Shown here: piece by piece, positions 10,690 to 22,439 of the stretch
How positions within the stretch are numbered: position 1 is the first letter of the stretch
Layout: the number at the start of each line of letters is the position of its first letter
Assembly (NCBI GenBank): GCA_000711775.1
Contig: ARYC01003232.1
Span: forward strand, 18,589 to 82,588
From: Oxytricha trifallax
Lineage: Eukaryota; Ciliophora; Spirotrichea; Sporadotrichida; Oxytrichidae
Length of the DNA: 64,000 nucleotides
Direction: 5' to 3'
The notes under the pieces: generated by a model
Told to the model about the DNA's origin: nothing
The model's database searches: none
What the model saw: only the letters and a program-made list of their open reading frames with translations
Made by a program: the position numbers and the translations under genes

Positions 10690-12240
10690 GAGACTACTAT
10701 TCTAAAGGTGGAAAAAGGGTTAGTTAGGTATCAATCTGCTAGCAACAATGTTAAGTCGTTTTAAATTCTGGGCATGGCATCTCCTGTTGAGTTCGCTATG
10801 ATCCAGACTTGAATAATGCGATTTAGGCTTCCCTAAAAAAAATGAAATTTTTTATAAGAAACAAAAATATTTTGACTGGTAGATCACATCAATTAAAACT
10901 TTGGTTTATAATTTAAAGTTTCATGCAAGTGGCGCTTTTGAAAAGAAAAACTCAAACAAAATACTCCATCTACAAATGATAACTTATCAGCTTAAACAAT
11001 CAAGAATGAAGATGTTGTAATAGGGCTTTTTAAATTTATATCGAAGATTCCTTCGTTTTGCTTGCTCAAATAACAGATTGAGAAATTATTAATATTTATT
11101 AACTTCTACATTTAAAATTAAAAAAATATGCTTATTTGCTACAATTTTTATTAATAACACTTCAAAAAATCATTATTTCAGCCCTTGAAGGTAATGTATA
11201 TAAAAAAACAAATAATATAAATGTCTTTTTTTAATTTTATTTATCAACTAGGGTTGACACAGTTAAGCAAATAGAAAAGATAAAGCAGCTAAAAAAAGAT
11301 GTTGCAGCAATTCTAATAAATGAGAGGCATAGCTAGAAATGATATGAAACCTTAGAGTATTTTCAAAAAACTCATACATCAGCAATCAAAGCATATCATA
11401 CTCAAAGAGCATAATGGATAAAATGTCCGATAAAATCTTTCCCTGAACTATAGGATTCCTTTCTTAAGCTTTGAGAAAACTTTCAAGCTTGAAAGTGTAC
11501 AAAAGGAATCCCTTCAAAGGTTGTGAATATGATGGAATTGCTAAAATCTATTTATAAAAAGAATGTTATAGCATATAATATTTTAAGTATTTTCAATGAT
11601 TGATGAAATATTTAATTCATGGATTTAGATATGAAGGATTGTTCTACTTTGAAGATTAAAGATCTTTATATTGAATTTATAAAAGGTCCTGGCTTAGACA
11701 GTCGCTTGATAATAGGCAGAACAGCCCATTGAAAGATTAAGAATATGAAGCTAGTGAAGACGAAGACACGGAGGAGGTAGAAAAAATAAAGAATAATATT
11801 TTAAATTCCCTGTAATAAACAATTTTAGATTGATAAGATACCAGTTATTTTGTATTTAAATTACCATAAAATATAATCTTAAACTTAAAATTTGTCTATA
11901 TTTATAAATAACTCTCTATCTTTCAATCAACTCCTAGTTAAGAGCAGGATTAAATTACCTTAATTATTGAATAAAATTTTGAGTCAATTTTCTCAATTAT
12001 TAAGTGAGACCATTTTTATCTTCCAATTGATTTAATTAAAAAGACTTGATTTTTAGGTAATAAAATAATTTAAATTACATTTCATCTTTATTTAATAAAA
12101 ATAAATTATAATAAATAAATTACAATTTTCCCCAGAACTTCAAATTTAGTAATAATAAATTTGACATATAAATAACTAAGTATAATCATAAAATTTGATA
12201 AATGAGTGAATTTATTATTTCTTTGATAAATAGAATTTAA
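10690..12240. other. spacer with weak coding traces at 11260-11850
   Basis: Between 11260 and 11850 short code-6 frames look protein-like. Examples are QLKKDVAAILINERHS near 11280, NPFKGCEYDGIAKIYLQKEC near 11500 and an acidic EYEASEDEDTEEVEKIK near 11745. They are in different frames and I cannot assign a family. They could be the decayed 5' part of element D1 or an unrelated relic. The rest is AT-rich with nothing recognised. Confidence 0.3.
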
Positions 12241-12254
12241 TCTGATGATTTAAT

Positions 12255-13234
12255 ATGGTAAAGGGAATAAGTATTTCTCAAAGCATAATAGATCTGGTAC
12301 TTAAGTTAAGATTTAGTTCTTCATAGGCTCTCGACCATTCAATGACTTACTTTACTTACAAACAAATATAGTAAGTGATTGGCTTGATCATACGTTAAAT
12401 CTCTAAAATATGCACACACAGACACTTTAATAGAAGTGAATAAACTATCGTTTCAAGTCCCATTAGGATTTATCTTTGCCGCATATCGAGTTTCTCACTT
12501 TATACTCAGACTCTTCAATCTTAAAAACATTTATCATTACTTAATATATGCAAGATGTTCACAGATAAAATTCAGATAAAAAAATTAATCTATCAAAGCT
12601 TTAATAGATGTACAAAAAGAGAGGGATAGATATAAGGTCATGAGAAGTAATTATCGTATAAGTTCTTTGAAATAATAGCAAATATACAAACAATAAAATT
12701 ACTGTTTATTTTTTGATTTAATTAACCAAGGCTATAATATGATTTATATGGATGAAGCAATATTTAAGCCCCACTCCATCACAAGAAAATCTTGGGCCCA
12801 TAAATATCAAAATAGTACTCTTAAAAGAGAGATTGACCGTCAAAATACAATCTGCAATAGTGTATATCAGTAAAGATGGGCTCGAATCATTCTTAATTTG
12901 ACAAAATTCAATTAAAAAGGAAGATATAATTTATAGTTTAGCTCCGGTAGTCAATAAAAATAAGGAACATAAACTTGCTATTTTTATGGATAATTTACGT
13001 GCCCACCATGGCAGGGAAGTCAAACAGAAATTTTAAGATAATATTATCAAGATAATATACAACGTTCCGTATTCCTCTAAGTTTAACTGTATTAAAGAAT
13101 AATCCTCCAGAGTTAATTAAAGGTAAATAAAAAAAATAATTAGTTTGGATTTTATGTTCTCCAATAAAAAAGCTCATCACAATTATAGAAGAAAGTTTAC
13201 TATAAATTTTTTAAATTAACAGTAAAAGAACTGA
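12255..13234 (+). pseudogene. Tc1/mariner-superfamily (TBE-like) DDE transposase, D1
   Basis: The ATG at 12255 opens 153 codons with a helix-turn-helix-like start (GISISQSIIDLVLKLR). The frame then shifts near 12716. The catalytic core follows: YMDEAIFKPHSITRKSWAH gives the first Asp (codon 12751-12753), and IFMDNLRAHHGREVKQKF gives the second (12989-12991). The motif NVPYSSKFNCIK follows at the spacing of a DD34E core, but the expected catalytic Glu reads Lys. At least two frame changes and an in-frame TGA between the Asp residues show decay. It ends at TGA 13232. The element's own cut-and-paste activity would be lost. D2 carries the same protein (YLDQTIFKPHAI). Confidence 0.75.
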
Positions 13235-13427
13235 GATTAGACATATATCGAAAATGAGACAAGTAATTAGTCAATGAAAAATAAAAGGTCACATAATTTA
13301 GTTAATTTATATAACTAATTAAATTAGCTAAATCGTTCACATTTAATTCCCATGTAATTTCTTTGGTAGTGGAGATACCATTACATTTTACTCTTCTCTC
13401 ATTTCTCTATCTTCTGGTCATTATTAT

Positions 13428-14108
13428 ATGGTCTCTTCAATATAAAAGTTTTTGTAGTTCTTGACAAGTTCAAATCTATATCGTTTCTTATTAACTCTCC
13501 TAGGTCTAGACTTAATCTTAAGTAAAGAATAAGCTTTTCCCTTTCGCTCTAGAAAATGTTATATTATCTATGTTTACTTAATAAGTATGGTTCTTCTTCA
13601 AGTTGTTTTAAGAAGTCTGGGCTAACTAATATCTAGCGCCCTTCGATTCTTCTTGAGATACATAATTTCTAAGCTTATATTACTGTCTAACAGTCTCTTC
13701 CAAATATTCTTAGGATAATGCTCCAAGCACTTCATAGAAAAATGATTTGCTAGGCAACTCTCCAGGATCCTCATTATAGTTTAGATGATCAAAAATTACT
13801 TTATCGTCTTTAATTTTATTGAATATAGATTGAACTGATAACTGATAGTTGGATATATTGATACTCTATTTTGCTATTGACTTTATCAAGTGCTTCTTCT
13901 GTTATTAAACATCTTTGATAAACTTCATTGAGGTCTTTTTGTAAGGTGGCATGTAGAAGCCCTCTGCTAAGTTAAGTCAAATAAATCTTACAAATAAACT
14001 TAAAGTAATTATACCAATCATGCTTTGAACTAAGCCTACCCTCCAAAATCCTAGCATCTATTAATTAAAGGCTTTGCTATTGAGAGGTGTTTAGTTTAAA
14101 TTTTCCAT
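13428..14108 (-). pseudogene. TBE-like ~22-26 kDa ORF, D1
   Basis: The minus-strand ATG at 14108 begins about 227 codons spread over three frames. Recognisable blocks are SSKHDWYNYFKFICKIYL, GELPSKSFFYEVLGALS, NNLKKNHTYQVNIDNITF and KGKAYSLLKIKSRPRRVNKK. The same blocks occur in D2. The LPxxSF and LKKxHxY blocks also resemble the 22-kDa ORF of copies A and B (KLPERSF, LKNHPFL). The basic C-terminus suggests nucleic-acid binding, which is inference. It converges on the transposase with about 190 bp between stops, as in the TBE layout. The function of this protein is unknown in the family. Confidence 0.65.
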
Positions 14109-14551
14109 ATAGTTTACTAAGAATTACTTAGTATTTAATAATTATTTGTTTGGCTTACATTTATTTTAACCTATATATATATTGGCCTAGAGGGCTTAAT
14201 CATAAACTTGTATTAGAAGCCTTCAAAAATAACGCATCGCGCACATTTCCAAGGAAATATAAGTCTATGTGCTCCTGTTTTTTTTCTCTAGTCAAAGTTG
14301 AATTTGTAAGATTTTGGATCATAAATTATAATGTTATATACATAGGTACATAAATTTAAACTTATTGTAATATAACCTAAAATTTCAATTAAAGTAAAGC
14401 TACTTAAAGCATTAATTTTAAGTATAATACTTAAAATTCTAAAAATGTAACCTCCTACCTAGATATTTAATTTATGTTCCCTTTGTTAAGTATAAAAGTA
14501 ATTTATTATTGCGATTTATTAAATAAACATAAATTAATTTCAATAAAAAAT

Positions 14552-16100
14552 ATGTCAAATCAAACCAACCACTTGACAACGAGGCTTCAGCATTTGATGA
14601 TGGATCAGCTAATGATGAATTGTGGAAGAGTAAGAAAATAACGAGGCAGCAGTCTTTCAGCTGTCAGCAATAACCAAAATGATTACAAATAATCCAGAGA
14701 GTTTATTGACTTATGGTAGAGATGGAGTTTTCGAAATGGGCAAAAGTTTTAAAAGACAGATCGACAACCCAATAAGTTTAAAAAATTTGATGTCTGCAAT
14801 CAAGTTTATACTCGGAATTAAGTTTATACTCCTAAAGAGTTAACTCGCCATAAAGTAACGCAAGCAAGATAGAAAGGGAAGTTTGTTCAGCTAAAGACAG
14901 ATGGAATATAAATGCAATATATGAAAAGCCCTAAATTTGAAATTAAATAAATCAAAAGACCTAAAGCTTCATCTTATTTCACACAAACTTATTGAACTTG
15001 AAGGTGCTCATTATTCTACAATAGTAAGTATAATTGTTTTAATAAATATATTTAAGTTGATTTAGCAAATAAAATAGCTTCAAGAAAGCTCACAGCCTTA
15101 AACAGCTTAGCTTAATGGCAAGTGAAAAATTTTCAGAAAATGATTCACTTAATGGAGAAGTCAAAATACGATTCAGAAGAAGAAGAATTTCAATTTATCG
15201 GAAATATTATTGCTGAAGCTAAAAAATCAAATCTGGAATATAATGAAAATAACTCTGAATCCCAACAAAATAATCAGTTTAATGTAAAAAGATCTATCCA
15301 GAATTAGATCTAATGATAAAAGAAGCAAAATATCTGATTACTTTAGAAATTGTTCAACTGAGACAATACTTTCGAATAACCCTGAAACATTTTATCATAA
15401 ATGTGAGTATGAATTTAAAAAATTAATGAAAAATGCCACTATGTTAAAGCTTCTGTACTAGAACTTTAAGTTCTTAGATATAAGCAGATTTTTATAGCTT
15501 AAATATGTTGATTAAATTCACAAGCTTATTCTTCAGATGAGAAAATAATAATTGAGACTTTTGGATTCAAAATTACATTAAAAGATCTAATAATAGTCAA
15601 GCCAATAGATAAGTAAACTAGGACAGCTATTTTACATTTATTTTAAGCAGCTTCAGAGTTACATAAAAACAATGTAGTTCATCTTCACATAAATCCAGAA
15701 AGTGTCCTTGTATAAAATAATAGAATTTAAAAACTAAACTTAGTAATTTTGTCAACTTGACACAGACTGGAGATAAATCACAAGTCAATAAAATCAAGAA
15801 TATTCCTTATTTAGACATGAATTAAGCAAGATATTGGGAAACTGGAGATTAAAATTGGGATATTTACTCACTGATTGTAATAGTATTTGAGTTTCACATT
15901 GGCTTAAAGTTTTCAGCAAAAGCTAAAACCAAAATCTAATGTATTCATATGATGAGAAATATAGCAACGATAAAGACACACATAAGCAACTTAAGAGGTT
16001 AATAAATTTATTAGTGGATGCAAAAAAGAATCTTCTTTCAATTGTAATTATTAGTAGAAGGGCTTTCGAGTTTCTATAGCTTTGAGATTAATTTCATTTT
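14552..16100 (+). pseudogene. TBE-like zinc-finger/pseudokinase ORF, D1
   Basis: The ATG at 14552 opens 147 codons to TGA 14993, including a C2H2-like segment (FDVCNQVYT, then ELTRHKVTQARQKGKFVQL). Further frames carry an acidic region near 15130 and then a kinase-like C-lobe: LHKNNVVHLHINPESVLV stands where HRDxKPEN is expected near 15680, and WDIYSLIVIVFE fits subdomain IX near 15865. The catalytic HRD Asp is missing (HLH). Several frameshifts occur. The GKFVQLKTDG block is shared with the D2 protein (GKFMHLKNENG). The TBE 57-kDa ORF is known to combine zinc fingers and a kinase domain, so this matches by architecture. Confidence 0.65.
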
Positions 16101-17480
16101 AATTAAAAATTCTCTCAATTCTCAAATTATATGAATGTGTAAGCACAATATAATGTTTATTTTCGATTCAGCATCAGGAGTCATTACTTTCAATCTCATT
16201 TTTCGTTAGCAATAGCATTTCTTAAAACAAAATCAAACCTGAGAATTTTTCTCTGGTTTTACTTTGAATTTCTGAAAGTTCTCAAGATCTATTGTTTGAT
16301 ATAAACAACTATATTATGCCATGACTAAAAGTTACAAAAATATGTTTTAAATTTTTAAGTGGAGTTCATAAGAATATTACCATAAAGTTTTAAATCATAA
16401 AGAAATCGTTTACAAAGTTATCAAATTATAATCCTTCTAAGATTAAGATTAGCATTCCTTACATTTTACATTCTTCTTTTTATTCAAAAATCTATGAAAT
16501 ATATTGAAATTAGAAAAATTTAGTTACTAAAATTTCTCTATAAGCTAATTATAGTAAAAGAACAATTAAAACTTTCGTATTTTTAAAAATTTTAGTATAA
16601 TATCAATTGGATTTGTCGATGAAGACTCTCGCAAATAAATTAAATAATTTTAGTTTTTTAAATAACTCCAGTACTTACAAAAGATCGATTAAATTAAAAT
16701 AAGATAAAAATTATAGATCCTATTGCTACTAATTAAATTAATTTTTTGTAAATTTGATATGAGAGGATGTGAGTAAATGGAATATAATCTATCTTTAATT
16801 TATTTCTTAGATTGTTTATTTCATTATTAAACTTTAAATTAATAACTTAATACTAGAAAATTTTGACAAATTAATTTATAGACACGATAGAAGAAAAGCG
16901 TTTAATAAATATTTACTGGTAGTTTCAGTAAATAAACAAAAAATAAAGAGAGAATATAAATAGTAACTTTAGAGAGATTTGTCAGCACTTTTAACAACTT
17001 TATGCTAATTTTATATTTAATATAGGCACTAATCTTCTTGTTTTTTAATTTTTCCCTAATATTCAAAGTAAAAATAATTTAAAAAAATTATTTAATTGAA
17101 ACATAATAAAAGACTCAAAATCAATAATGACTCATAAAATCATATAATATAATCAAATTTATATCAAACTTATACCCAAATAGCTTAATATTTAACGAGT
17201 GTAATCGATTTGTGGAGACTGTTATAAAGAAATAAAAAATGAATTGAATTAGAAATATGATCAAACCTATTTAGATTAACAAATTTCTCACTATAAATAT
17301 TAGGAATTTGATTAATAATTTTTATTATAAGCATCAATTCTATAACCAAACTTCGAGATTATTAATTATTTGATTTTTTACTTTTCCAATAATTTTATTT
17401 TAGGGTAGCGATCATTTCTCTATTCTAATTACTTTAAACTAACTTTTCTTGAATTTTGGAGAATAAAATTATATTTCATC
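16101..17480. other. AT-rich spacer, no supported gene
   Basis: Strongly AT-rich. I saw no motif, inverted repeat or convincing frame. The 5' part may include decayed 3' sequence of element D1. Confidence 0.4.
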
Positions 17481-17800
17481 CTTCTACAAGACACAAAAAG
17501 ATCATAGAAACGAAACTACTCAAATTTTCCATCTAAGCGAGAACTTAGATGCTGAATTCAAGTTCTTAGACTTTGGAGACCAAACTCAGATTCTAAACTG
17601 CAAGAGAAGAGGAAGAAAAGGCTAACAACCAAAAAGAAAACAAAGAAACAAAGGAAAAGAGAAGAAAGAGAAGAGAAGGAAAAGAAGATGAAGACATGAT
17701 ATACGAGGAGAGAATCTCCTCAAGTGAAAGGGCTAGTCCCTTACATATTAAAAAATATTTTAGGTGGGAGGTCCCAGATACCACAATGTGATCGTATTAC
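17480..17800 (+). mobile_element. LINE 3'-end fragment, copy 1
   Basis: The frame around 17530-17700 (NLDAEFKFLDFGDQ, then a Lys/Glu-rich tract ending EDEDMIYEERIS) is homologous to the end of the LINE ORF at 32500-32700. The conserved tail follows: a GGG-CTAGT-CCC hairpin (near 17730), the GGAGGTCCCAGA block, and CAATGTGATC, followed by TTA-rich repeats. The 5' part of the element is missing, as usual for 5'-truncated LINE insertions. Confidence 0.7.
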
Positions 17801-18270
17801 AATTGTTATTATTATATATCTTAAAGATATCATCTGTGAGTCTTCAGGATATTTTCTAAATATATTAAATTTTACAAGAAGCTGTTATAGTAATAGCAGT
17901 AACAATAACTGCATATCAACGAATAGCAGCAGTAAATAATTTAAAAATTATTAATGCACTGTTAAAATTCTAGGGAACTTCAAATTTGAAATCTATTATT
18001 CTTTTTATCATCATCATAATCTTCTTCATCTCCTTTCATCTGTTCTTAAACTGAGAAATTTATATTATATTGCATTTTGGGAAAAATCCCAGAGCATTAA
18101 TAATTATTGAATTTACTTTTGCTATTGTCGAATTTACTGTTATTGTTGATTCTATTGTGCTATTATTATTTGTAAATTTCAAGATTTAATTTTATTTTTA
18201 GGAAGATATTCTGTGGCATTTTTAAATTAATAATTTATATCTTATTAAAAATGAAATTAATAATAATAAT
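17801..18270. other. AT-rich gap between two LINE tails
   Basis: The gap contains (TTA)n-like tracts belonging to the tails of the two convergent LINE copies, and AT-rich sequence. A short GTAGCAGTAA-type microsatellite occurs near 17890-17935. No gene is supported. Confidence 0.45.
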
Positions 18271-18282
18271 AAAAATAAATGA

Positions 18283-19785
18283 TCACATTGAGGTCTCTAG
18301 GGACCCCCGATCGATAATAAAGTTAAATTAAGTAAGGGAATAGCCCTTTTTGTTTATATGGTTTTGCTTATATTGATACTCATAAGCATTCATAGCCTTT
18401 ATATAGTACCTTCATTTCTGAGAATTTCTTTGTATCTTATCTCTCCTCAAAAGCCTTTATATTGAGTATGGCTCTTTTTGCCCCTCTCAGGACTTGTTGA
18501 TCTGCGATTTCAGTCAGTTTTGTTGCACCAATTCTCAGTTTTAGTTCTTCAATAAGTTCCTATACTAATTCTTCATAGTAGTATTAATCTTTACTATTTT
18601 AAAGTTTTAAGTTTGTACTGATTGTTTAGTTCATGATTGTGTTGCCTAGGGCGCTCGCCGTTCTGTCTATCCATTATTTGTTCAATTTCGGAAGTGTTTT
18701 TTTTATATTCCCATGCACATATATGTGCTGCTAAGGAGCATGCTTCTTATAATAGGATGTTGTCTGGTTCTGCTATTTTATTGCCAACTGTGATTTATTG
18801 TTGTCTTTAAGTCTCTCGTAAGTTTGTGATCCTATTTCTCTTCTCAGTCCTTCTTTTTCGAAAGAGTTTGTTAGTATATTTCTGATCTCTGGGAAGTTGA
18901 ATAGTAAGGTGCCTGGATGATCTATTATCTACTATAGAATATTCTGTTTGTTGTTATTGAAGTATAATTAAACTTAGACTGTTTTGTCATTGATGACTCT
19001 TGTAACTCCGTAGTTGTATGATTTGGGGCCATTGTTTACATTTAGAATCTTGTCCCAATTTGGTAACTATAGTTCCTGGAAGTCTAGTGGTTATTTAACA
19101 TTCTTTAATAAAAGGTCAAAGCATGTTTTTTAGATTGTTTATGATGGTGTAGTTAATATCACGGTCTTTTCCAATATTTTACAAAGATTTGTGTAATACA
19201 CGTTCATTTTTCTATATTCTATCTGATATGGTCATCATGAAAGATATTTGTAAATTCTCTGTCCTCTACTTGTGAGTAGTCTATGGTCTCTGCTATTGTT
19301 ATTATTTAGTAGTCAATTTCTGGTCAGAAATTACTGTTCAGAATCTGTTCTGGTTTAATTTAGTATTACCAAACCTACCGAACAATGATGTCAACGTTAT
19401 GTGGTAGTCTAGTTGGCAAGTTGAAATGGATGTCATTGATTATCCAAACTAGGTCTTTGATAGTCTTCCAATTTTTTGAATCAACCTTCTGTAAGAGTCT
19501 ATGTTTGAATTTATAATAGCTGAATAGAAATTTCATCATATCCTATTAGATGGAGTAGTACATTGCCAGTATACCTTAGAAATATTTCTAGCTGACTAGA
19601 CAAACACAGTAAATTCTCTGAAGGAATCTGACCGAACTAGGGTTAAGTAATATAACTCCTTGAGAATTACAAATCTTCAACTATCTGTGGCTATGCTCAC
19701 TAATGATTTTTTCAAGGTGTGGTCTAAGTGTATCTATTTTATAGAAGGTGTTTTCTCCTTTAGAGTTCCACGTTAGTGAGTACAT
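18283..19785 (-). pseudogene. LINE ORF, C-terminal part, copy 2
   Basis: The minus-strand ATG at 19785 begins a coding-like stretch of about 500 codons ending at the conserved LINE terminus (DRGSLETSM then TGA at 18285-18283). Blocks include NTFYKIDTLRPHLEKIISEH, NWKTIKDLVWIINDIHFNLP, NVNNGPKSYNYGVTRVINDK and EKEGLRREIGSQTYERLKDN. In-frame TGAs near 19330 and 19200 and a frameshift in the tail show decay. I see no reverse-transcriptase active-site motif in this part. It is linked to LINEs by its 3' end, shared with copies 1, 3 and 4, copy 4 having endonuclease and RT traces. A (TTA)n tract follows the stop. Confidence 0.6.
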
Positions 19786-19882
19786 TTTAATAATATTAAT
19801 TAATGAAATTAATATCTCTCATTGAAATGATAAATGAAGTAACATTGGCAATTTAAAGTAAATACTAACTTATCTTAAAATT

Positions 19883-21000
19883 ATGCCTCTGCTCTAGGAT
19901 TAAAGCCAAATAAATTAATAGTTGTAGAGCCAAAATAATTAAAATTAGTAATAATAAAACAGAATCAATAATAATAATAATAGAAGTTTAAATATAGATG
20001 CTGCTTAGTAAATTATTATTTTTTTAGGGAAAGTAGGACCAGGGTAATTAAAGAATTTGATTAAATTAACGCTCCAATTTTATTCTGTGCTGATACAGAT
20101 TAAAAATTATGATTGACTTTATAAAAAAATTAAGTTTAGCCAAATAAATTAAGTAAAGTACAATTCAATACAAAATCCTTACAACTTCTCTAACTAAATA
20201 GTTTCAATCTCTCGAGAGCCAGACATTAAATATTTCAACTAAAAACCTAAATAATCAAAATTAACTGTTTAATTCTAGTACCATTACTTAACAAATTGAG
20301 CTATCCTCTAAAGATTGTAAGAAATATCTAATAGATTCTGAAGTAAGTGTACCAAGAAATGCTGAGTTGAGTTATCATTAAAATCCAATAATTTTTTTTT
20401 AAAAAAAGCAGCAATTACAATGCCTCATTGATAAGTTTAAAAATATCGCCAACTAGATATAAAATTAACTCCAACAGTTTCAAACTTTTTTAACTTAAAA
20501 ATCAATAGAGCATGACTTGTAACTATTTATTGCAGAACATCATAATTTTTTAAATAGACTAAAATCACCTCAATATATTTTAACATAAATAATAAGAATC
20601 AAGTTTAAACTTATATGCTTATGTAGAATATCAACTGCTCAATAATGCGCAAAGTTAACTAAATAACTCCTAAGTTATTGAACATAAGTTGCTCACTATA
20701 AGAATGCAGGACAGTAATGAGATCTCAGTTATATAAGAATAACTGCCGATTTAATCATAAATATAGAAAAACTAACTTAAATCTATGAAAGCACTTAACT
20801 AAAGTTGCTCCAATAAGCCACTAAAAGTATGATAAAATATTCAGGTAGTTACACTTCTTGACAATAAATTTATAATCATTTAGAAGCCTATAGAGAATCG
20901 AGAAATAACTTAGGAAATCTATCAATTTATCAATTATTTTAGAACTCCTTAGAATATATCTAGTAATATTGCTCCGCAATGTTTGATAGTTACTTTAATT
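19883..21000 (+). CDS. N/Q-rich protein gene, unknown family
   Basis: The ATG at 19883 opens 77 codons with an Asn/Gln-rich start (QSQNNQNQQQQNRINNNN) followed by FLGKVGPGQLKNLIKLTL, ending at TGA 20114. Further frames at 20155-20690 (CLIDKFKNIANQIQNQLQQF) and 20780-20995 also look coding. They are Gln-rich and likely helical. Poly-Gln stretches depend on TAA and TAG as Gln, which is typical of ciliate proteins. The frames are not joined, so either short introns or IESs are missed or the gene is decayed. The family is not recognised. The copy-2 LINE lies just upstream on the other strand. Confidence 0.45.
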
Positions 21001-21330
21001 AAATGAATTTTAGAATTCTTTATATCTTTAAAATATTTCTGATAATTCAAAAAGTTAAGAATGATGAGCAATACTTTGAAATACAATATTAATAATAAAT
21101 CTAAATCTCTTATTGGATAAGTTATATATTTACAATTAAAGAGTCTGTAGAGAGGTTTGACTCACTTAGAAATTTTAATATCCAGTCTATTAAAGATCTC
21201 CCTTCAAAAAGATTATAAATGTGTTTTTAAAGCTAATAGTTGAAATAACAAATAATAGATTAAATAATAAGTATAAATGAAATTATGGTTATAATAAAAA
21301 CAAATTTTGTACAGTAGTAATAAAAATAAT

Positions 21331-22113
21331 GGCAGGTCAAACACGCCCCGCTCCAATGTAATATATTATCATATTGTAGTCAGGTTGATTTTTTAACGCT
21401 AAGCAAGAATGTCTGGGGAAACTTTTGCTTGCGAGCAATAGTTATCGAGCTATGACCAAATTTAAGTTAATTTTTATAAATAAAATATATCATATCATTA
21501 AAAAATTTCAAAATTATATAGTTTTTTTTGTATCTTAATTATATATAAGTAATATTTTGGAAAGTATTTGAGAAAAAATAATTATGATAAAATTACTCAA
21601 AATGAACAAAATAAGATACTTTCCAAAATATTACATAAATATAAGTAAATTCGCATATATTATAGCAAAAACACTCAAAATAGGATTTTCAGAAATATTA
21701 TTATACAAAAAGAGATTTTTAATTTTTTTATAACAGATATTGGTGAGATAACCTGGAATTAAGCAAATACACTAAATTTGGGCTCCTGAGCAAGAGTGTA
21801 AGACAGGAACAAAAGTTATATAGTCATTTTAAAAAGTTATGGAGTGGTCATTTTGTCATTTTTGAACTTTCTGAAAATTTGTCGAGGCCGGACCTTTTCC
21901 CGCAAAAATGCAATTTCCCAAATTAAATATCTTCAAATCTCCCGAAAATAATGTTGTTTTAATATATAAAAATGATCTTAATTTTGGTCATAGCTCGAAA
22001 AATATTGCTCACTAGCCAAAGGCATTCCTAACACTATTGCTCAGCGTCAAAACACTTTTAGATTACATAATGAAAATAGCACATTAAAGGGAGGGTGTCT
22101 TTGACCTGCTAGC
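21331..22113. mobile_element. element with long imperfect inverted repeats
   Basis: The left end (GGCAGGTCAAACAC...) and the right end (...GTGTCTTTGACCTGCTAGCC) are imperfect reverse complements over about 150 bp. They share the words TTGACGCTGAGCAA / TAACGCTAAGCAA and CGAGCTATGACCAAA. The middle (about 450 bp) is AT-rich with a further palindrome around CTTTCCAAAATATTAC near 21555-21640. No coding frame was recognised. It is probably an older non-autonomous element. Confidence 0.6.
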
Positions 22114-22439
22114 CAAAAGTACTAATGGAAGTCTGATTAATATTAAAGAAATTTATAATAAAAAGAATCATATATATTTTTTGGGATTAAATAATAATTT
22201 ATCGCATAATCAAAACTCTTACAACCTCTTAATGAGGTTTTATTTGTGCTTTGGTTTGTAGAGTAAAGTTGAGGTTTTATTATTGTTAGTAGAGATAAGA
22301 GGTTTTATGCGAGTTTAATATGTATTTAACGATTATTTTATTATTTAAATTAAGCAAATATTATCTGCTAGTCTTTGTTGTATCTCTTGAATTTTTCCCG
22401 CCTTTGTGGTCCAAGCATATCGTATATAGTTATCTTGGA

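Larger units (their letters stand above)
12255..16100 (+). mobile_element. diverged TBE-like transposon, copy D1
   Basis: Three genes lie in the order and orientation of a TBE element: a Tc1/mariner-type transposase (+), a ~26-kDa ORF (-), and a zinc-finger/kinase-like ORF (+). The transposase and its neighbour converge. The proteins are clearly related to those of D2 (33820-37858) and only distantly to copies A, B and C. Terminal inverted repeats were not found, so the span covers the genes only. Confidence 0.7.

Noticed and set aside
15420-15900. Code-6 frame of about 160 codons free of TGA, out of frame with the kinase-like reading
   Set aside because: The kinase-like blocks lie in another frame. 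This shows that TGA-free frames of this length arise by chance here, so length alone was not used as evidence.
17593-17784. Minus-strand Ser/Leu-rich frame
   Set aside because: It is the complement of the Lys/Glu-rich tract in the LINE ORF on the plus strand.
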